Below are positions 47,066 to 58,715 of a DNA stretch of 64,000 nucleotides, piece by piece. The stretch is from Camellia lanceoleosa (lineage: Eukaryota > Streptophyta > Magnoliopsida > Ericales > Theaceae): the NCBI GenBank assembly GCA_025200525.1, contig CM045770.1, forward strand, positions 130,414,200-130,478,199. Direction: 5' to 3'. Made by a program: the position numbers and the translations under genes. Below the pieces are notes generated by a model. The model saw only the letters and a program-made list of their open reading frames with translations. It ran no database searches and was not told the DNA's origin. Positions within the stretch are counted from its first letter, which is position 1. Each line of letters starts with the position of its first letter.

Positions 47066-47174
47066 TGATGGCAAAACAACAGCTAAAATGAAGAATTCAC
47101 GAAGCTAGAACTTTTGTAGAAGATAAGGCAGTGAGTGGAAGCCAGGTGTTAACATTCTGGAGGATCCTTACATT

Positions 47175-47270
47175 GGTGGCCGACCGGCCAACAGTGATGG
47201 CTGACAGCACACTTTGGTAGCCGACCGGCCACCACTGGTCGCCGACAGCCTCTGTTAATGGTCGACAGCC
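47175..47270 (-). promoter_or_regulatory. Dyad cluster upstream of asA (element C)
   Basis: GTGGCCGACCGGCCAA, GTAGCCGACCGGCCAC, GTCGCCGACAGCC and GTCGACAGCC lie about 110 bp before the asA start. This is the best-preserved antisense-gene cluster. Confidence 0.6.
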
Positions 47271-47276
47271 TTCCTG

Positions 47277-47849
47277 TCTGTCCTGTGGTCTACTTATGGG
47301 TTGAGAGTGCTGAGAACCTGTATTTTGTTCTAACTTGTGTTTTGTTCTACTCTTTGTGCATTGTGTTGTCTTGTTTTTAGTTAGACTTGTTGAGACGTTT
47401 TGTTTTGATTTGTTTATCGAGTTTGTATTTGTCTTGTTTTATATCGGGTTTTGTTTATTGAGTTGTACATTGCTTTATTATTTATCGAGTTGAATATTTT
47501 TTTTCCTTGTTTTGTTGTTAGTCAGTTCATTACCTGACGAAGAAGGTTATGCCAATACAATGTCCATGTTCATTGTCTAGTTCAATCTCATTTTCATGCG
47601 ATGTGGTGCTCACGATACAAAAGACAACACTTTTTTTAAAATAAAAATAAAAATAAAAAAAAGCTTGGTTTCCATTCCGATCATGGTTGTTTTTACAAAA
47701 GTGCAGTACAAGTTTTTATAGCAAATAAAACTCGTCTAAAGTTGTACAAAGTGCTAACACTACTAACAAAGAAACTAAGCAAAAATATAGATAGATCAAC
47801 GCCAGCTACCTCAGGCACGTGAGGCCCTCTTCGTTATCTTCCTAGGTGG
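47277..47849 (-). other. Spacer between asA and asB in element C
   Basis: T-rich words of the kind 'cttgttttagttgag' and 'tttatYgagttg' (47330-47520) match 19800-19960 in B. An A-rich run lies at 47635-47660. No gene. Confidence 0.55.
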
Positions 47850-48424
47850 GGACTAAGAATTGTCTCCATCTCAAGGCCACTCTGCCGAATCGAATCGAAT
47901 CAATCATCGCCGCTTCGCTCTAAGTTTCGCCACTAAGAGAACCCGAGCCAGCGTCATTGTCCTCACTCTCAGACGACTCAGCATGCTGACTTGCTACCTT
48001 CTCAACCTCGCTGGTCGCAGTATCATCCTCGCTCAGAATAGGCTCTAAAGGGCCACTCTCAGCTCAGGCGCTTCTAGCTTGGCCTCGACTGTGTGCTGAA
48101 GCCTGTCTCTCTCTTCCTACTGCCGAAGGAGGTACTAATGGTCCTAGTGCTACTGCCGCTGGTGCTGTCGGTATAGGTGGGACCTGAAAAGACAGTTGGT
48201 ATATGTCAGCCACAGTATGTATAACAGATGCAAGTATGGTGTACAGAATGAGCATATGTAGAAGTCAGGTACAATGCATGAATTTCGATACAGTGTATCA
48301 GTGCAGTATGGGGAAATTTTTAATTGAAGTGTCAGTTTCAGTGTGTCAGTGGAAATGTGATAACTGGAATCTAAGAAAACTGAAGAAATTACCTGAATGC
48401 TGTGGAAGCCAAGCAGTGCCTCCC
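47850..48424 (-). pseudogene. asB of element C, C-terminal exons, cut by element D
   Basis: On the - strand from 48424: the end of exon 5 (LLGFHSIQ, matching ILGYHGIQ of B) with the GT donor at about 48392. An intron follows, then the last exon from about 48183, VPPIPTAPAAVALG, with a basic stretch and an acidic Ser/Asp-rich tail (EPILSEDDTATSEVEK, SSESEDNDAGSGSLSG). Exons 1-4 are beyond D, outside the window. The exon-5 match confirms the splice donor read in B. The insertion point 48424/48425 lies inside the exon. Confidence 0.6.
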
Positions 48425-48644
48425 TGTAGACACCCCATTTTTTATCGTCCTCAAGACTTGGGTGTCATCGTTTGAACACTCAATGATCATCCATGTTCGT
48501 GTTCGTCTTGAGTTCTCAGAGGTCTTGGTCGCGCGCCTTGTCTTAAGATCTCTCGACTTATTTGTTTTGTGCTTGGTTGGACCAAGGACTTGTGGTCTTT
48601 GCACTTAAGGGCGGGAAATGGCTTGTTGGCTATCCCCACACATC

Positions 48645-48769
48645 ACCGGCCATGGCCTGAGGCCACCGGCCCTGTTTCATTGCTACCGGCCAAAAGTGAT
48701 GGCCAGTCGGCAATGTATTTAGTTGGCCGGCCCTTTGTGTTGGTTGATCGGCCTTTTCTGCTGGCCGAA
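48645..48769 (+). promoter_or_regulatory. GGCC-rich cluster, first LTR site (element D 5' LTR)
   Basis: About nine GGCC words (ACCGGCC, GGCCGGCC, GATCGGCC) occur at the position of 10258-10377 in A. They are degenerate, and no full dyad survives. Confidence 0.45.
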
Positions 48770-50616
48770 TCCGGTTCATCTGCTTTATGCAGATATTTGG
48801 TGCTAGGTGGCACAAACCCTGCCCTCCATACACCTCCACTTTTGTGCTGGTCGAATCCTGTTCATCTAATCTATAATTTAGGCATATATCCTGTTCATGT
48901 TTTTGAAGTTTGTTTAAGATCACTTTTGTGTTTGGGGTTGTTTACCCCCTCTTAGGCCTTGTTTGGCCTCATTTTTGTGCCTTTTTTGTGAGCTTCGGGA
49001 CCACCTTGTATTGGCCTTCTCACCACTGAAATCCAAAGGGATTTCAGTGGTGGCGATGGTGTTTTGAGGTCCTAAGAAGGAGAGGGCCATCCCCTCTCCT
49101 TGTTGTCTTCAATACTTGTCATATTTGCCTCATATGTGAACACCTTTGTTAAGTTCATTTTGGCCATGTCTTAGCTGGTATTTGTGGTTATTTTTCTGTC
49201 ATATGCCACTATTTTTGCCTATCTTGGTCAATCCATGCTTGGTTTATACACTTGTAGTGTAAATTTTGCAAACTAGTCTTGTTTGCTTCATGTTTGAGCA
49301 TGTCCTTTTAGCTCATGTTGGCCTCATTTCAGTGGGTTTCTTGTCATATTTTGGCATACCATGAATCTGTTTTTGGCTGGTTTGGTGGTCCCTCACATGC
49401 TTCATAGGCTTGTAGTGTAACTCATGCTTACTAGCTTACATTGCATGTTGTTTTGGCCCTCCATTCTAGCACATTTTGACCTTGCTCTAAACTGATTTTG
49501 TTCATGATTTGGGCTACCTCAGCTCTGTTTTGTGGCCTCATGGTCGAAAAATGCTTGCCATGCATACTTGTTGTGTAATAGCATTGACTAGCTTTGAGTC
49601 TTAAGCACTCTTGCATGCCTAACTTGAATTATTTGCATGTGTTGGCATCATTGAGCATGATATTTCAGAGCTTATAGGGGTGCTACACTTCCATATTTTC
49701 CATGTTTTAAGGGCTCCTTAGAGTTGTGCTTGTATGCCCCATTTATGAGCCATTGCATGAGCTTCATGTAAATGCATTCCGAGCCACCATCCGAACACAT
49801 TTTGCCACTGATTTTGGTCTGTATAGGGACTGTTTGGGGTTGGTTTCATCATTTGAGCATCGCTTTGCATGTCTATAGTGTATTGCATTTCACTAGCTTC
49901 GGTGCTTAAGTCTTTAACAATGCATTACATGAGTGTTTGCATGCTTCGGAGTCATTTTTGGAGTCATTTAGTATGCCATTTTAGAGCTGGAATGTATGTC
50001 ATTGTATGCCATGTTTCATCTTTGCCATGCTCTTGGGGAGTTGCATCTTGTGCTTTAGGCTCGGGGCCATTGCATTATGCATGTTTGCATGAGTTTCGGT
50101 GCCTTGTTTGCATCATCTTGGCCACTGATTTTGGCATGCTTGAGAGCTACCCATGTTAGTGTAAGTCCATCTCACCATGTTGTTGCATGCTTGTTTCATT
50201 TTGCATGTTGTTGCATGCTATACATGTCCACATGTTTAGGTTTTATGCCTATTGCATAGTGCATGTTAACATGCTCATGTTGCATTAGATTTGTTGCATA
50301 CTTGAGTTATTTGCATGCTTGCTTGCTTCCCTAGGTTGCATTGCATTGTGTGTACATCCCTTGCCTCTTGATCAATCATGATAGAGGTTGAGGCCCTTTA
50401 TGTGTTTTGTGTATTTCATTCCATATCGAGTTGCACACTTGGCTTCTTTGGCCATCATGCATTGAAATGCGTGATTGATGGTCCGAGGGTCGAGGACTAC
50501 ACTCCCTTGAGTCTTAAACATGATAGGAAGGGTGGTTGTGCATACATTGCTTTGAAAATGCATTGCCATGCTCTGTTTGCCCTATGCTGCAGCAAAACAG
50601 GATTCTGCAGGAAGAG

Positions 50617-50730
50617 ATGGCCGGTCGGACATCTTCAGTGCCAGTTGGCCATGTATTGTTGGCCGAGAGCTCCATTTATGGCCGATGACCATTTTCTAAT
50701 GGCCGGTGGCCTTTCCTTTTGGCCGGTGAC
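50617..50730 (+). promoter_or_regulatory. GGCC-rich cluster, second LTR site (element D 5' LTR)
   Basis: It contains GGCCGGTCGG, GTTGGCCA and GGCCGGTGG words at the position of 12411-12509 in A. Confidence 0.45.
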
Positions 50731-52085
50731 CTTCCACAGTGTTCAGAAGGTGGTTCAGAAGCATCCTTGGAACTTGTGCAGTTCTTAGAGGTGCAGAACT
50801 ATGTAAACAGAGGCAACATGTGGCATGTCAACGGGTTTCCGAGCGAGGCGAATCGAGCATGCATCGTCCCATCATTCCGAGGCAGGGCTGCAGCCACCTC
50901 CTTTTGTAATTAATTTGTTAATTAATTAGAATTTTGTAATATTTAATTAGCTAGAGTAGTTAATTATTTATTTGGTTTGTATTATTTATTCGGACCCTCC
51001 GAGAGAGGGCAATGTTGTAATAAGTGTGCGTAAGTGTGTGCATGTCTTCTAACCCCCACTTCTTTCTCCCTTTTACTTACCTGCTTTCAATCGTTAGTTT
51101 TAGGGCACGTTTTAATTAGCATACTTATGATAGCATGTTTGCATCATTCATCTCAGACATGCATGCACTCGTAGCATCATGCTAACTGCATTGTATTTCA
51201 ATTCCAAGTTGAATACATGTATTGGATTGTCACACCTCATATGCCATTCTTAGGATAGCCAAGCCTATCTTAGTTGTATTTTGCATGCGTTGCATTAGCC
51301 ATCTTAACATAAACTAGGATCATGCATGATTACTAACTAGTTTCTTGTTTTGGCTCGGAGTACACTGTAAGTGTTTATGCTTTAGCATCTCGCATGAGTG
51401 TGAATGTTAACATGACAGCATGCTTTCCATGAGGCTAATTGCTTAGGTGATATAACTGCCTGAATGCCTGTGGGTGAAGGTTGGATTGCTTGAATTGGGA
51501 TAATTCATTGAAATCCGTGTTTTAGCCTACTTACGAGTAGCAAACTTCAAATCATTTTCCAAACAAACGGATATGCGATGCTTTGTTCCAAATTAGGCAA
51601 TCTAGTCTATACTTGTTTTGCTGCGCGCATCACATAGTAATTCTAGCTAATTAATCAGAATAAGAACGCATGTGTTTTCAAAAACGAGATATCATGTTTA
51701 GTAGTGGCCGATCTTTGATCAGGCGAGCGGGGGTGCTCATAGCTGACCTTCCCTAATCTTACCCAAGTTCCCGAACCGAGGCAACTTTGGTGATGACAGA
51801 CATGTGGCCTTAGGCAACGAGTCAGGGTATCCTAAATTTCTCAAAAATAAAACATTTAGGAGGCGACTCTATATTTGGCAAAGCAGTCCATGTTTGGCAC
51901 TTCTTTATAAAAATCTGTTTTTCAAAACGATTTGCCGGATTTGGACTCTTTGGTGATTTATCAATCTCACATCGTACATTGTGAGATCAGATTAAGAACC
52001 ATGACAATTTGAGTCCGAACTGTAGTGAGCCCAAATGAACAAAACGGGATTCCCTCCCGGGACGTTCGGGGACGTCTATAGTTTC

Positions 52086-52102
52086 TGGCGACTCTGCTGG
52101 GG
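52086..52102 (+). other. Primer binding site of element D
   Basis: TGGCGACTCTGCTGGGG follows a GTTTC spacer after the LTR. It is intact compared with A's mutated site. Confidence 0.85.
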
Positions 52103-52830
52103 GATTTAGAGAACTTGACTCAAACTCATGATATCTTGTTTTGACTACACTTATGTGTTTCTTTGCATTGCATTTGCATTGGTGCGCCTAGGACACCGTG
52201 TTTGCCGTATGCTATTCCTGAACGGTTTCTTGGGAGGCTCGCTTATGGCGTGCCATAAGGTCGATCGTTACTGCTCTGCCACGATGGGAACACAAACCCC
52301 GATTTTACCGGGGCACCCCTTTTGACCATTCGACCTAGTACATATTCGGAACCCATAGTGACCATTCCAAACTAGGACAGGTTGCTTACCCAATTCTAGG
52401 TTGTTTGAAACTGCTGCGTGCGTAGTGAAACCCTAGCTCCTGACAAAATAAGAAAGAGAAACCCTACCCCAACATAGGGGTGTTTTGGCTCTTACTTGCT
52501 TGCTATGTGCTTTTAGAGTGTGTCTCTACAAGGAATGCATGTATCAGTTCGCAAGTCTGAGTATCAGGCCCGCGGGCATCAGTATTTGGTGGAATCAGTT
52601 TTACCTGAGGGTATCAGTTTATAGGCAGAATTTTGGGCAGAATTCAGTAGAGAGCACGGTCATTCAGCTTTGCTCATATCTGTTTTGGTGACATCAACCT
52701 GAGGTGTTGTCTATTTTCTCTCTTGCTAAGTAGTCTTGGAACCATAGCTCCAGAAGGGTCTGATATCCCTCGGGTACTCTGGACCTGTGTTATTATGTGA
52801 TTAGGGGATGAACCACTTGCTGTCGGTGCT
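52103..52830 (+). other. Leader of element D
   Basis: This aligns with 1975-2700 of A. It ends at a junction near 52785-52830 where A's post-gag sequence ('gatYaggggaWgaaccac', 4456) follows directly, so the whole gag has been deleted. No gene. Confidence 0.6.
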
Positions 52831-54060
52831 CAGTTTACTCCAGATGTGATGGATGACACGCACTATTTTGAGCATTTGTGAATGCTATTTATTCTACTTT
52901 TTGACTTGGGTATTGAGTTTGTCTTGTTATATCGAGTCAGTCCTGTTGAGTCTATCCCGTTATATAGAGTCAGTCTTTTCATACTGAGTCAGTTGGGTCT
53001 GTCTTGTTATATCGAGTCAGTCCTGTTTTGTTAGAGTCGGGTGATTCCGGGGATGTTACCTCGAATGTCACTATTTTGTTTTGTGTTTGTCTCTTTGCTT
53101 TCTTTTTTAGTCTGTTTCTGCCATGGAGCCAGTTACACCAGAAGATCTGAATGAAGCAGCAGTGGTTTTCATACTTCATGCTTATTTCTACTTTGAGCCT
53201 GTTGTGCAAAAAGTTCTGAATGAGATGGCAGTATTTGACTAAAAACTGTGTCTTTTCTGTGCTTTAAAATCATTATATTGACCTGAGTTTTTTAAAACTT
53301 TTTGAACATTGTGATGAAAACGAAGATGAAGGAATTCCTCGGGTTTTGCAAAATTTGATCATATGAGAGAAAGAGAGGCGTGCTAAGCCCTTAATGAATG
53401 AGATCATGCTTGTTAGTGTAAGTACTGAGAAGGATCCTGGCTTGATCTAGATTAGTTCTACATCGTCTTCCACGCGAGCGATTAGTTGCTTTCTTAAAAG
53501 ATTTCAAAAAAAAATGTTTTGCGCTGTCTTGCAAAGACCTGTGTGGAATCGCTCTTGAGATTGTGCAGCTTAGGATCGCTCTCAGCCTCGAGACTCGACC
53601 CCTTGCTTTCAAACCTCGAACTTGGACTCAGAAAGTTCAAAGGTCAACCATAATGTGAGGCCTGCATGGCCAGATTTGAAGCAACCCACGAACTAAGGGC
53701 AAGAAAAGATCAAGAAGATCAGATCTCATCAAAAGAAGCTTGTGAAGCTAGATCAGGAACACCCCTCGAATTAGGGGCAAAAGATGTCAGATTGTGCTCG
53801 ACGAGCCGAAGATGGATCATTCCACAAATCAACGAAGATCGGCAAGAATGCCAAATCCTAGAAGGGAAGAAAGAAAAAAGTTTGTTGTTGAAAGATAACC
53901 GAGTTCCTATCCACAACACTAGGGGCAAATTCAGCCCCCCATTGGATGGACTCCTGCATCATCAGCGAACAGTAGCCATTCACCTAGATTCAGATGACTT
54001 CAGGATCTCAAAACCATTTGACATGGACAAAGCTACACTTTTACCCTTGAGAGGCTCGCT
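52831..54060 (+). pseudogene. pol: Collapsed pol of element D, same joins as element A
   Basis: The pieces match A in order. Linker words lie at 53110-53400 (MEPVTPEDLNEAA, then a 'DENEDEGIP' word), the RT start at about 53460-53560 and second-RNase-H words twice (53670-53700, 53765-53790). The IN tail starts at 53885 (LKDNRVPIHNTRGKFS) and ends MDKATLLPL near 54050. The frame 53666-54193 is open for 175 codons but joins unrelated pieces and ends in a Lys-rich low-complexity run, so it is not a recognised protein. No catalytic site remains. Confidence 0.7.
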
Positions 54061-54104
54061 GGGCCGAAAACCCGGAAGGGTGACCCAGGCAAAAATAAGA
54101 GCAA

Positions 54105-54205
54105 GAAAAAGAAGGAAAAGAACAAAAAAAAATGCAAAGAATGAAAAAAAAAAAAAGAAAAAGATGAAAAAGAAAAAAGAAGAAAAGAATTGAAAAGAAA
54201 AGAAG
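54105..54205 (+). repeat. A-rich tract after pol (element D)
   Basis: A run of AAAAAG/GAAAAG words, the counterpart of 5655-5745 in A. The mirrored Phe-rich - strand frames are composition artefacts. Confidence 0.7.
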
Positions 54206-54889
54206 AACATAGCTCGCAGGGTTGAAAACCCGGAAGGGCGGCCTTGGCAAAAGTTAGAGCGCAAAAGGAGAGGTTAATACCCGAGTGTACCAAACCAAAA
54301 CTACGTAAGGCTTGATTCCCATGTTTGGGATACGTAGGCAACTTCATTCTGAAGTCCAGCCACAAACACTTCCAAATTGATTATGTCCATGTAATGGTTT
54401 TGATCATCTTTGCCTTATCTATATCCAAGAGTTTGGTTGTGTTCGTCACTCTGAGGGCTGACTACAATGCACTGTGGTGCCATTCAAACAAGGGGCAACT
54501 TTCCGTTGCCATTCAATGTGCTACGGTGCCATTCAAACAAGGGGCAACTTTCCGTTGCCATGTAGTGTCCTTCAGACAAATGGTAGTTTTCCTTCCGATC
54601 TGAGGTTGTGCATCTCAAGAGTAAGTTCTGTGCTCGTTCAGTAGTGGCTGTTTGCCAAAATGGCTTTTGAGAATTTTGACTGAGGTTGACTGATTCTCTT
54701 GAAAATTATCCCATTTTTCCAAAACTAGACCATTTCTTAGACCCAAAAAAGGAAAATATTCAGTGCTCATAGCCTAACTTGCATGATTTCAAATCAGAAA
54801 ATTAAACAAGCATGTTAATCTAACTCTCATTTTGGTCAAAATTGTTTTAGTAGAAAGCCAAAAACAAGAAATGGTCAAAATGATGAACT
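54206..54889 (+). other. Spacer after pol in element D
   Basis: It has the shared 'aacccggaagggcggccttgg' and 'cttgattcccatgtttgggatac' blocks. A 55-bp direct repeat follows at about 54465-54580 ('ccattcaaacaaggggcaactttccgttgcc' twice). No gene. Confidence 0.6.
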
Positions 54890-55445
54890 AGGGGCACAGT
54901 TGAGTCGAGTGTTCTGTCTTTTTCCCTTTATCAACGCACTTGCTAGAAAGGGCACTCTACTTGCCGGAAAGGGCACCGTATTCACCAAAAAAGGGCACCA
55001 CTGAAGCTGAAAGCTCTCACATCCTCCAAGCAACGAGGAATCAAGCCAAGTATGAAGCACGAACTGGAATGGATCAAGATATTCCACTTCCTTATCTGGA
55101 CAGATCTAATCACGTCCAAACTCCCCAACAAAGCATCATCAACCGATGTCAGCTGTAAATTTGCTACACACCCCATCTTAGTGCAACCCTTCTGTTGGAG
55201 GAACTCACTGGCTGTGAGCGGAAGAAAGAGAATCTAGCAGCATGCTAGGGGCAAGAGCCCGCAATTTCTTGTTTATCCATCAACCAACCAGAGGAGGGAT
55301 AAAAAATGAGAGATTGAAGAATAGAGAGATGTGCACTGAGAGAAAAAGTGAGGAAAATGGCTTTTTCAGAAAAACAAAGCTTGAGGGCCGAGTGATGTGA
55401 GGATCACAAATGAGAAAGGGTGGGAAACAATACCCGGAGAAACAA
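54890..55445 (-). pseudogene. Remnant of asA in element D
   Basis: On the - strand there is exon 2 debris (54890-55260), the intron (about 55290-55430) and the last bases of exon 1. The same extent survives in A (6345-7075), again supporting common ancestry of A and D. The frame is not open. Confidence 0.5.
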
Positions 55446-55535
55446 GCTCCCTGTGCACGTCTGAGTGTCGTGTCTTTTGTTGTCTTGATTCTTGTTTTGA
55501 GTCATTTCGAGTGTTTCTCGATGTATTTAGGTTGT

Positions 55536-56486
55536 TTACCTCTTGTTTTTCTTTGTTGAGTCATTATGCGCTGTGTTCAGTTGTAGGCTCAATACCTGGT
55601 TGAGAACTTTGTCTGCGAACAAAGTGGTGCCGAAGAGGAACATCAAAAAGCCTCGGGCATAGTGCTCAATCTTCTCTGGGGTCTCTGGCTCTCTTCCTCG
55701 GAATTGCTCTGTAAACCAGCTGTACCATACCATCCTCGATTAGAAGAGAGGTGGGTGTGCTTCGAGCAGGTAGATCCATGCAGCCTCCCACTCACCCATG
55801 TCTGTATCATAAGGGATCGGATGACCCCCTACCTCTATGCAAGTGAGCATAGAGAAATCATAGGGAGTCATCGTCATCTCTCCCGCGGTAGAGAAGTGGA
55901 AAGAGTTGGTGGTATCCCACCATCTCTCTACCAATGCTCCAAGTACATATCGACTCGCTATAAGGCGTGATAGCCCCATGCAAAACAAGCCGAAGCCGGC
56001 CTCATCAACAATGTGGCGAACACTATCAGGGAGCTCCATATACCACTCCCTCGCGAATGTGGGCCCATAGCCTCTAATAGAGTGGGAGTCCTCATGTGAT
56101 CAGAATGAACAGGTGTAAGAAATACAGTGCCAGAATGTGTGTGGAACAAGTAGTGTAAGAAATACAGTGTAAGAGTGTGGTTTAATCAAGAAATACAAGG
56201 TACAGTGAAGAAAACATGAAAATACAGTGTATACCTTGGTGGTGCCGTAAGATAAATGGAAGGCCGGCTCTCATGGCAAAAGATCATTTGGTACACCTCA
56301 CTCAAACCCTCTGAAATGCCGGACACTCTCAGGTTCTAGCACATACGTCTGAGGATCATATGTCGTCAGGTCGAAGGGTTGAACCCTGGGTGGTAGTAAC
56401 ACAGGCTCGGGCTCTGCCTCCATCTCTGGGGACAACTGAGGTGGAATCTCTAGGGAAGCTCCGTCATAAGGAACGTCATCTGCCAT
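55536..56486 (-). pseudogene. asB of element D: antisense PMD gene, N-terminal and core part nearly intact
   Basis: Exon 1 is 56486-56235 (ATG present: MADDVPYDG..., with LPPRVQPFD matching B). The intron is about 56234-56092 with GTATAC donor and AG acceptor. Exon 2 begins about 56091 and holds REWYMELPDSVRHIVDEAG, LVERWWDTTNSFHF, MTMTPYDFSMLTCI, PIPYDTDMGEWEAAWIYLL. One TAA follows LLEAHPPLF, then SWFTEQFRGREPETPEKIEHYARGFLMFLFG. The match to B ends after LFADK and the frame runs into other sequence to 55536, so the C-terminal exons are deleted. This is the best PMD copy in the window. It keeps Trp and Arg codons where B has stops. Confidence 0.75.
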
Positions 56487-56879
56487 CTAAAAAAAAAAAA
56501 AAAGTGGGTGAGAATGAGCAAGATAGGTAGAAAATGCCAAAAGTCAACCTTAGGAGAGAGAAAAGGGAAGAAAAAGTCAAAGCCTAGGAAAAGGCACGGA
56601 ACCCAAGAAGAACTCGAGGAAAACAAGTGGTGAAACTCCAAGAAAAGGTACCGAAATCGAATTTCAATTGGTTCAAAATGGAGTATACAAAGAGGATTTA
56701 GCGAATCAAATGTGCGTGGAGCATTGGAAAATGCATATAAAGCTCGGATCTAGAAGGGAAAACTATCTAGAGAGAGAGAGAGGGTTTTCGAGTTTGGAGG
56801 AGTGAGGAAATGAAGTTTGGGATAGTGTACTTAAAGACTCGTTAAGAAAAGACAAAATTGGCCCCGATTTGCCATTGGT

Positions 56880-56970
56880 GACTGACCGGCCACCACTGGT
56901 GGCCGATAGTGCTCAAGGGTGGCCGACAGGTGGCCGACAGGTAGCCGACACCCTCTTCTGGTGGCCGTCC
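56880..56970 (-). promoter_or_regulatory. Dyad cluster upstream of asB (element D)
   Basis: GACCGGCCACC, GTGGCCGATAG, three GTGGCCGACAG/GTAGCCGACA words and GTGGCCGTCC lie about 400 bp before the asB ATG. Spacing and position match the cluster before asB in B. Confidence 0.55.
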
Positions 56971-57204
56971 AGTGCCCAATGCTCCTAAATTAAATCTTGA
57001 TGCTGTTTTGTGTCTTCATTTCTCAAGAAGTGCAAGGAAAGGTCACTGTTAAGTTCAAGTTCTCTCGGTGGAAGCTTGAAACTGTGTTTTCAGGTGGACG
57101 TCATCCGTCTCGTTGCACAAGGTGTATCCTTTTTGTGTATCGCAACTCTTCCGAGAGGCAAATCGAAAAGTTACCACTGAACTTGTTTCGATAATATTCG
57201 CTTT

Positions 57205-57480
57205 TGTTCTTGCATAGAACATGCATTATGCACCATGCATAGAACATGCTATTAATCTTGCATTGAACATGCATTTGGTACTATTGATCATGCATAGAAT
57301 ATGTATTTTGTACTGTTGCATTGAATATGCATCCCAATGTGGCATATAACATGCTCCAGCTCTCGTCACATAAAATATGCTTCTATTTTGTTTCTCGCAT
57401 GTTTTGCATAAAACATGCCATTAACATTATATCTTGGTTATTTGTCTTGCATAGAATATGCATTCTTACTATATTGTATC
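57205..57480 (+). repeat. Dispersed TGCATAGAACATGCA repeats (element D)
   Basis: Eight to nine copies of TGCATRRAAYATGC words are spaced 25-45 bases apart. Many are near-palindromic (GCAT...ATGC). They are the same words as at 15320-15770 in B. Confidence 0.7.
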
Positions 57481-57756
57481 CGTTGAGTTTCTTTCTTACG
57501 TAGGTACAATATTGTATGTACGGTTCATTCGGTGGAGCCAACACAGTCAAATGATATTGTATGTACAGTTCATTCAGAGACGCTCTGGATAAGATCATTT
57601 ATGTCTCGGTAAGAGAACGTTTTCCCTACCTCGTGCATCTACCACACTTAATCGCTTATGCCCTTTGCATCTATTCACTTTTTCCTCTCACATGAGGCTC
57701 GTTTGGATGTATTCACTTTTCCCCTCTCGCGTTTGGACGCGTTGGGATCACTCATT

Positions 57757-58215
57757 TTGGTTAAAAGCATTCGGGTGCATCCTGGTGTTTACACCACTCC
57801 TTTGGTTAGAAGCATTCGGGCGCATCCTGGTGTTTACTCCACTCTTTTTTGGTTAAAAGCATTCAGGCGCGTTCCGATGTTTACACCACTCCTTCTGGTT
57901 AGAAGCATTCGGAAGCGTCTCGGTGTTTACGCCACTCCTTTTGGTTACAAGCATTTGGGCGCACCCCAATGTTTACCCCACTCCTTTTGGTTAGAAGCAT
58001 TCGGGCACATCCCGGTATTTACGCCACTCCTTTTGGTTAAAAGCATTCGGGCGCGTCCCGGTGTTTACGTCACTCCTTTTGGTTAAAAGCATTCGGGCGC
58101 GTCCCGGTGTTTACGCCACTCCTTTTGGTTAAAAGCATTCGGGCGCGTCCCGGTGTTTACACCACTCCTTTTGGTTAAAAAAACATTTGGGTGTGTCCCA
58201 GTATTCGCACCACCC
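57757..58215 (+). repeat. 46-bp tandem array, about 10 copies (element D)
   Basis: The unit is TTGGTTAAAAGCATTCGGGC then GCGTCCCGGTGTTTACRCCACTCCTT. Starts are near 57757, 57802, 57848, 57894, 57940, 57986, 58032, 58078, 58124 and 58170. Three units (58032-58169) are almost identical, indicating recent expansion. The 142-codon frame across it is repeat translation. Confidence 0.85.
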
Positions 58216-58715
58216 TTTTCCTTCTCATGTGTGCAACACATTAGGATCTTGGTTGAGACCTTAGGTGCGTCCGACGGTTGCTATTCGTCTTTCCTGCGCG
58301 TCGCGTAGTTAAGCTTGCATAATTTTCTTACATCATTTCTGTATAAAATGTGGTTCGATCTGTAATTCCCACGCGTGGCATGTTTACTTACTTACTTTTG
58401 TGTTTGAGGTTGCTATACCTTGTTTTGGTTTGTTTGAACGTGGTATTTTCATTATATAGCATTTGTATTCAAATGTTTCGTTACAGCCTCATTGCATGAT
58501 CATAAGTTATGTTTCTGCATCGTACATAGCACTTGCATCTTGCCCCAAAACTACGCTGGTTTGCTTCCTTACAAAGGGATACGTAGGCAGCATACGGGTG
58601 CAACCATTTGTTTTTTCTTGCTTGTTTGTTTCTCTAAGTCTTCAGCCTTGTCAAAAATGGGTCATCTCTGGGCTTTGACATTCACTCCCGTAATTCCATG
58701 ACTTCCAAGTTTTGT

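Larger units (their letters stand above)
37229..48424 (+). mobile_element. Element C: older Tat/Ogre-like element, interior only (host of B and D)
   Basis: The sequence resumes at 37229 inside a leader (compare 2405 in A). It then runs gag, PR, linker, RT, two RNase H domains and IN on the + strand, followed by asA and part of asB on the - strand. Its left LTR and primer site must lie left of the window, displaced by B. On the right D cuts it at 48425 within asB. More stops and lost catalytic residues than in B suggest an older copy, as expected for the host of two insertions. Confidence 0.8.
48425..52080 (+). repeat. 5' LTR of element D (3.66 kb, divergent subfamily)
   Basis: It has the family's start, dyad clusters and end region (52000-52080) and the same block order as A's LTR. 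Most of the sequence is clearly diverged, and the paired hairpins are not recognisable at the expected place (about 50340-50420). The TATA box is also not evident. The T/G-rich core repeats 'catgcttg' words. No gene. Confidence 0.75.

Noticed and set aside
53666..54193. 175-codon open frame in D as a new gene
   Set aside because: It fuses pol scraps and a poly-Lys run; A, with the same joins, is not open there.
54041..54365. Phe/Leu-rich - strand frames
   Set aside because: They are complements of the A-rich tract after pol.
57658..58086. 142-codon frame
   Set aside because: It is a translation of the 46-bp tandem array, whose unit is not a multiple of three.
57757..58215. Possible CRISPR-like array
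   Set aside because: The units are contiguous with no unique spacers, and the context is a plant retrotransposon.
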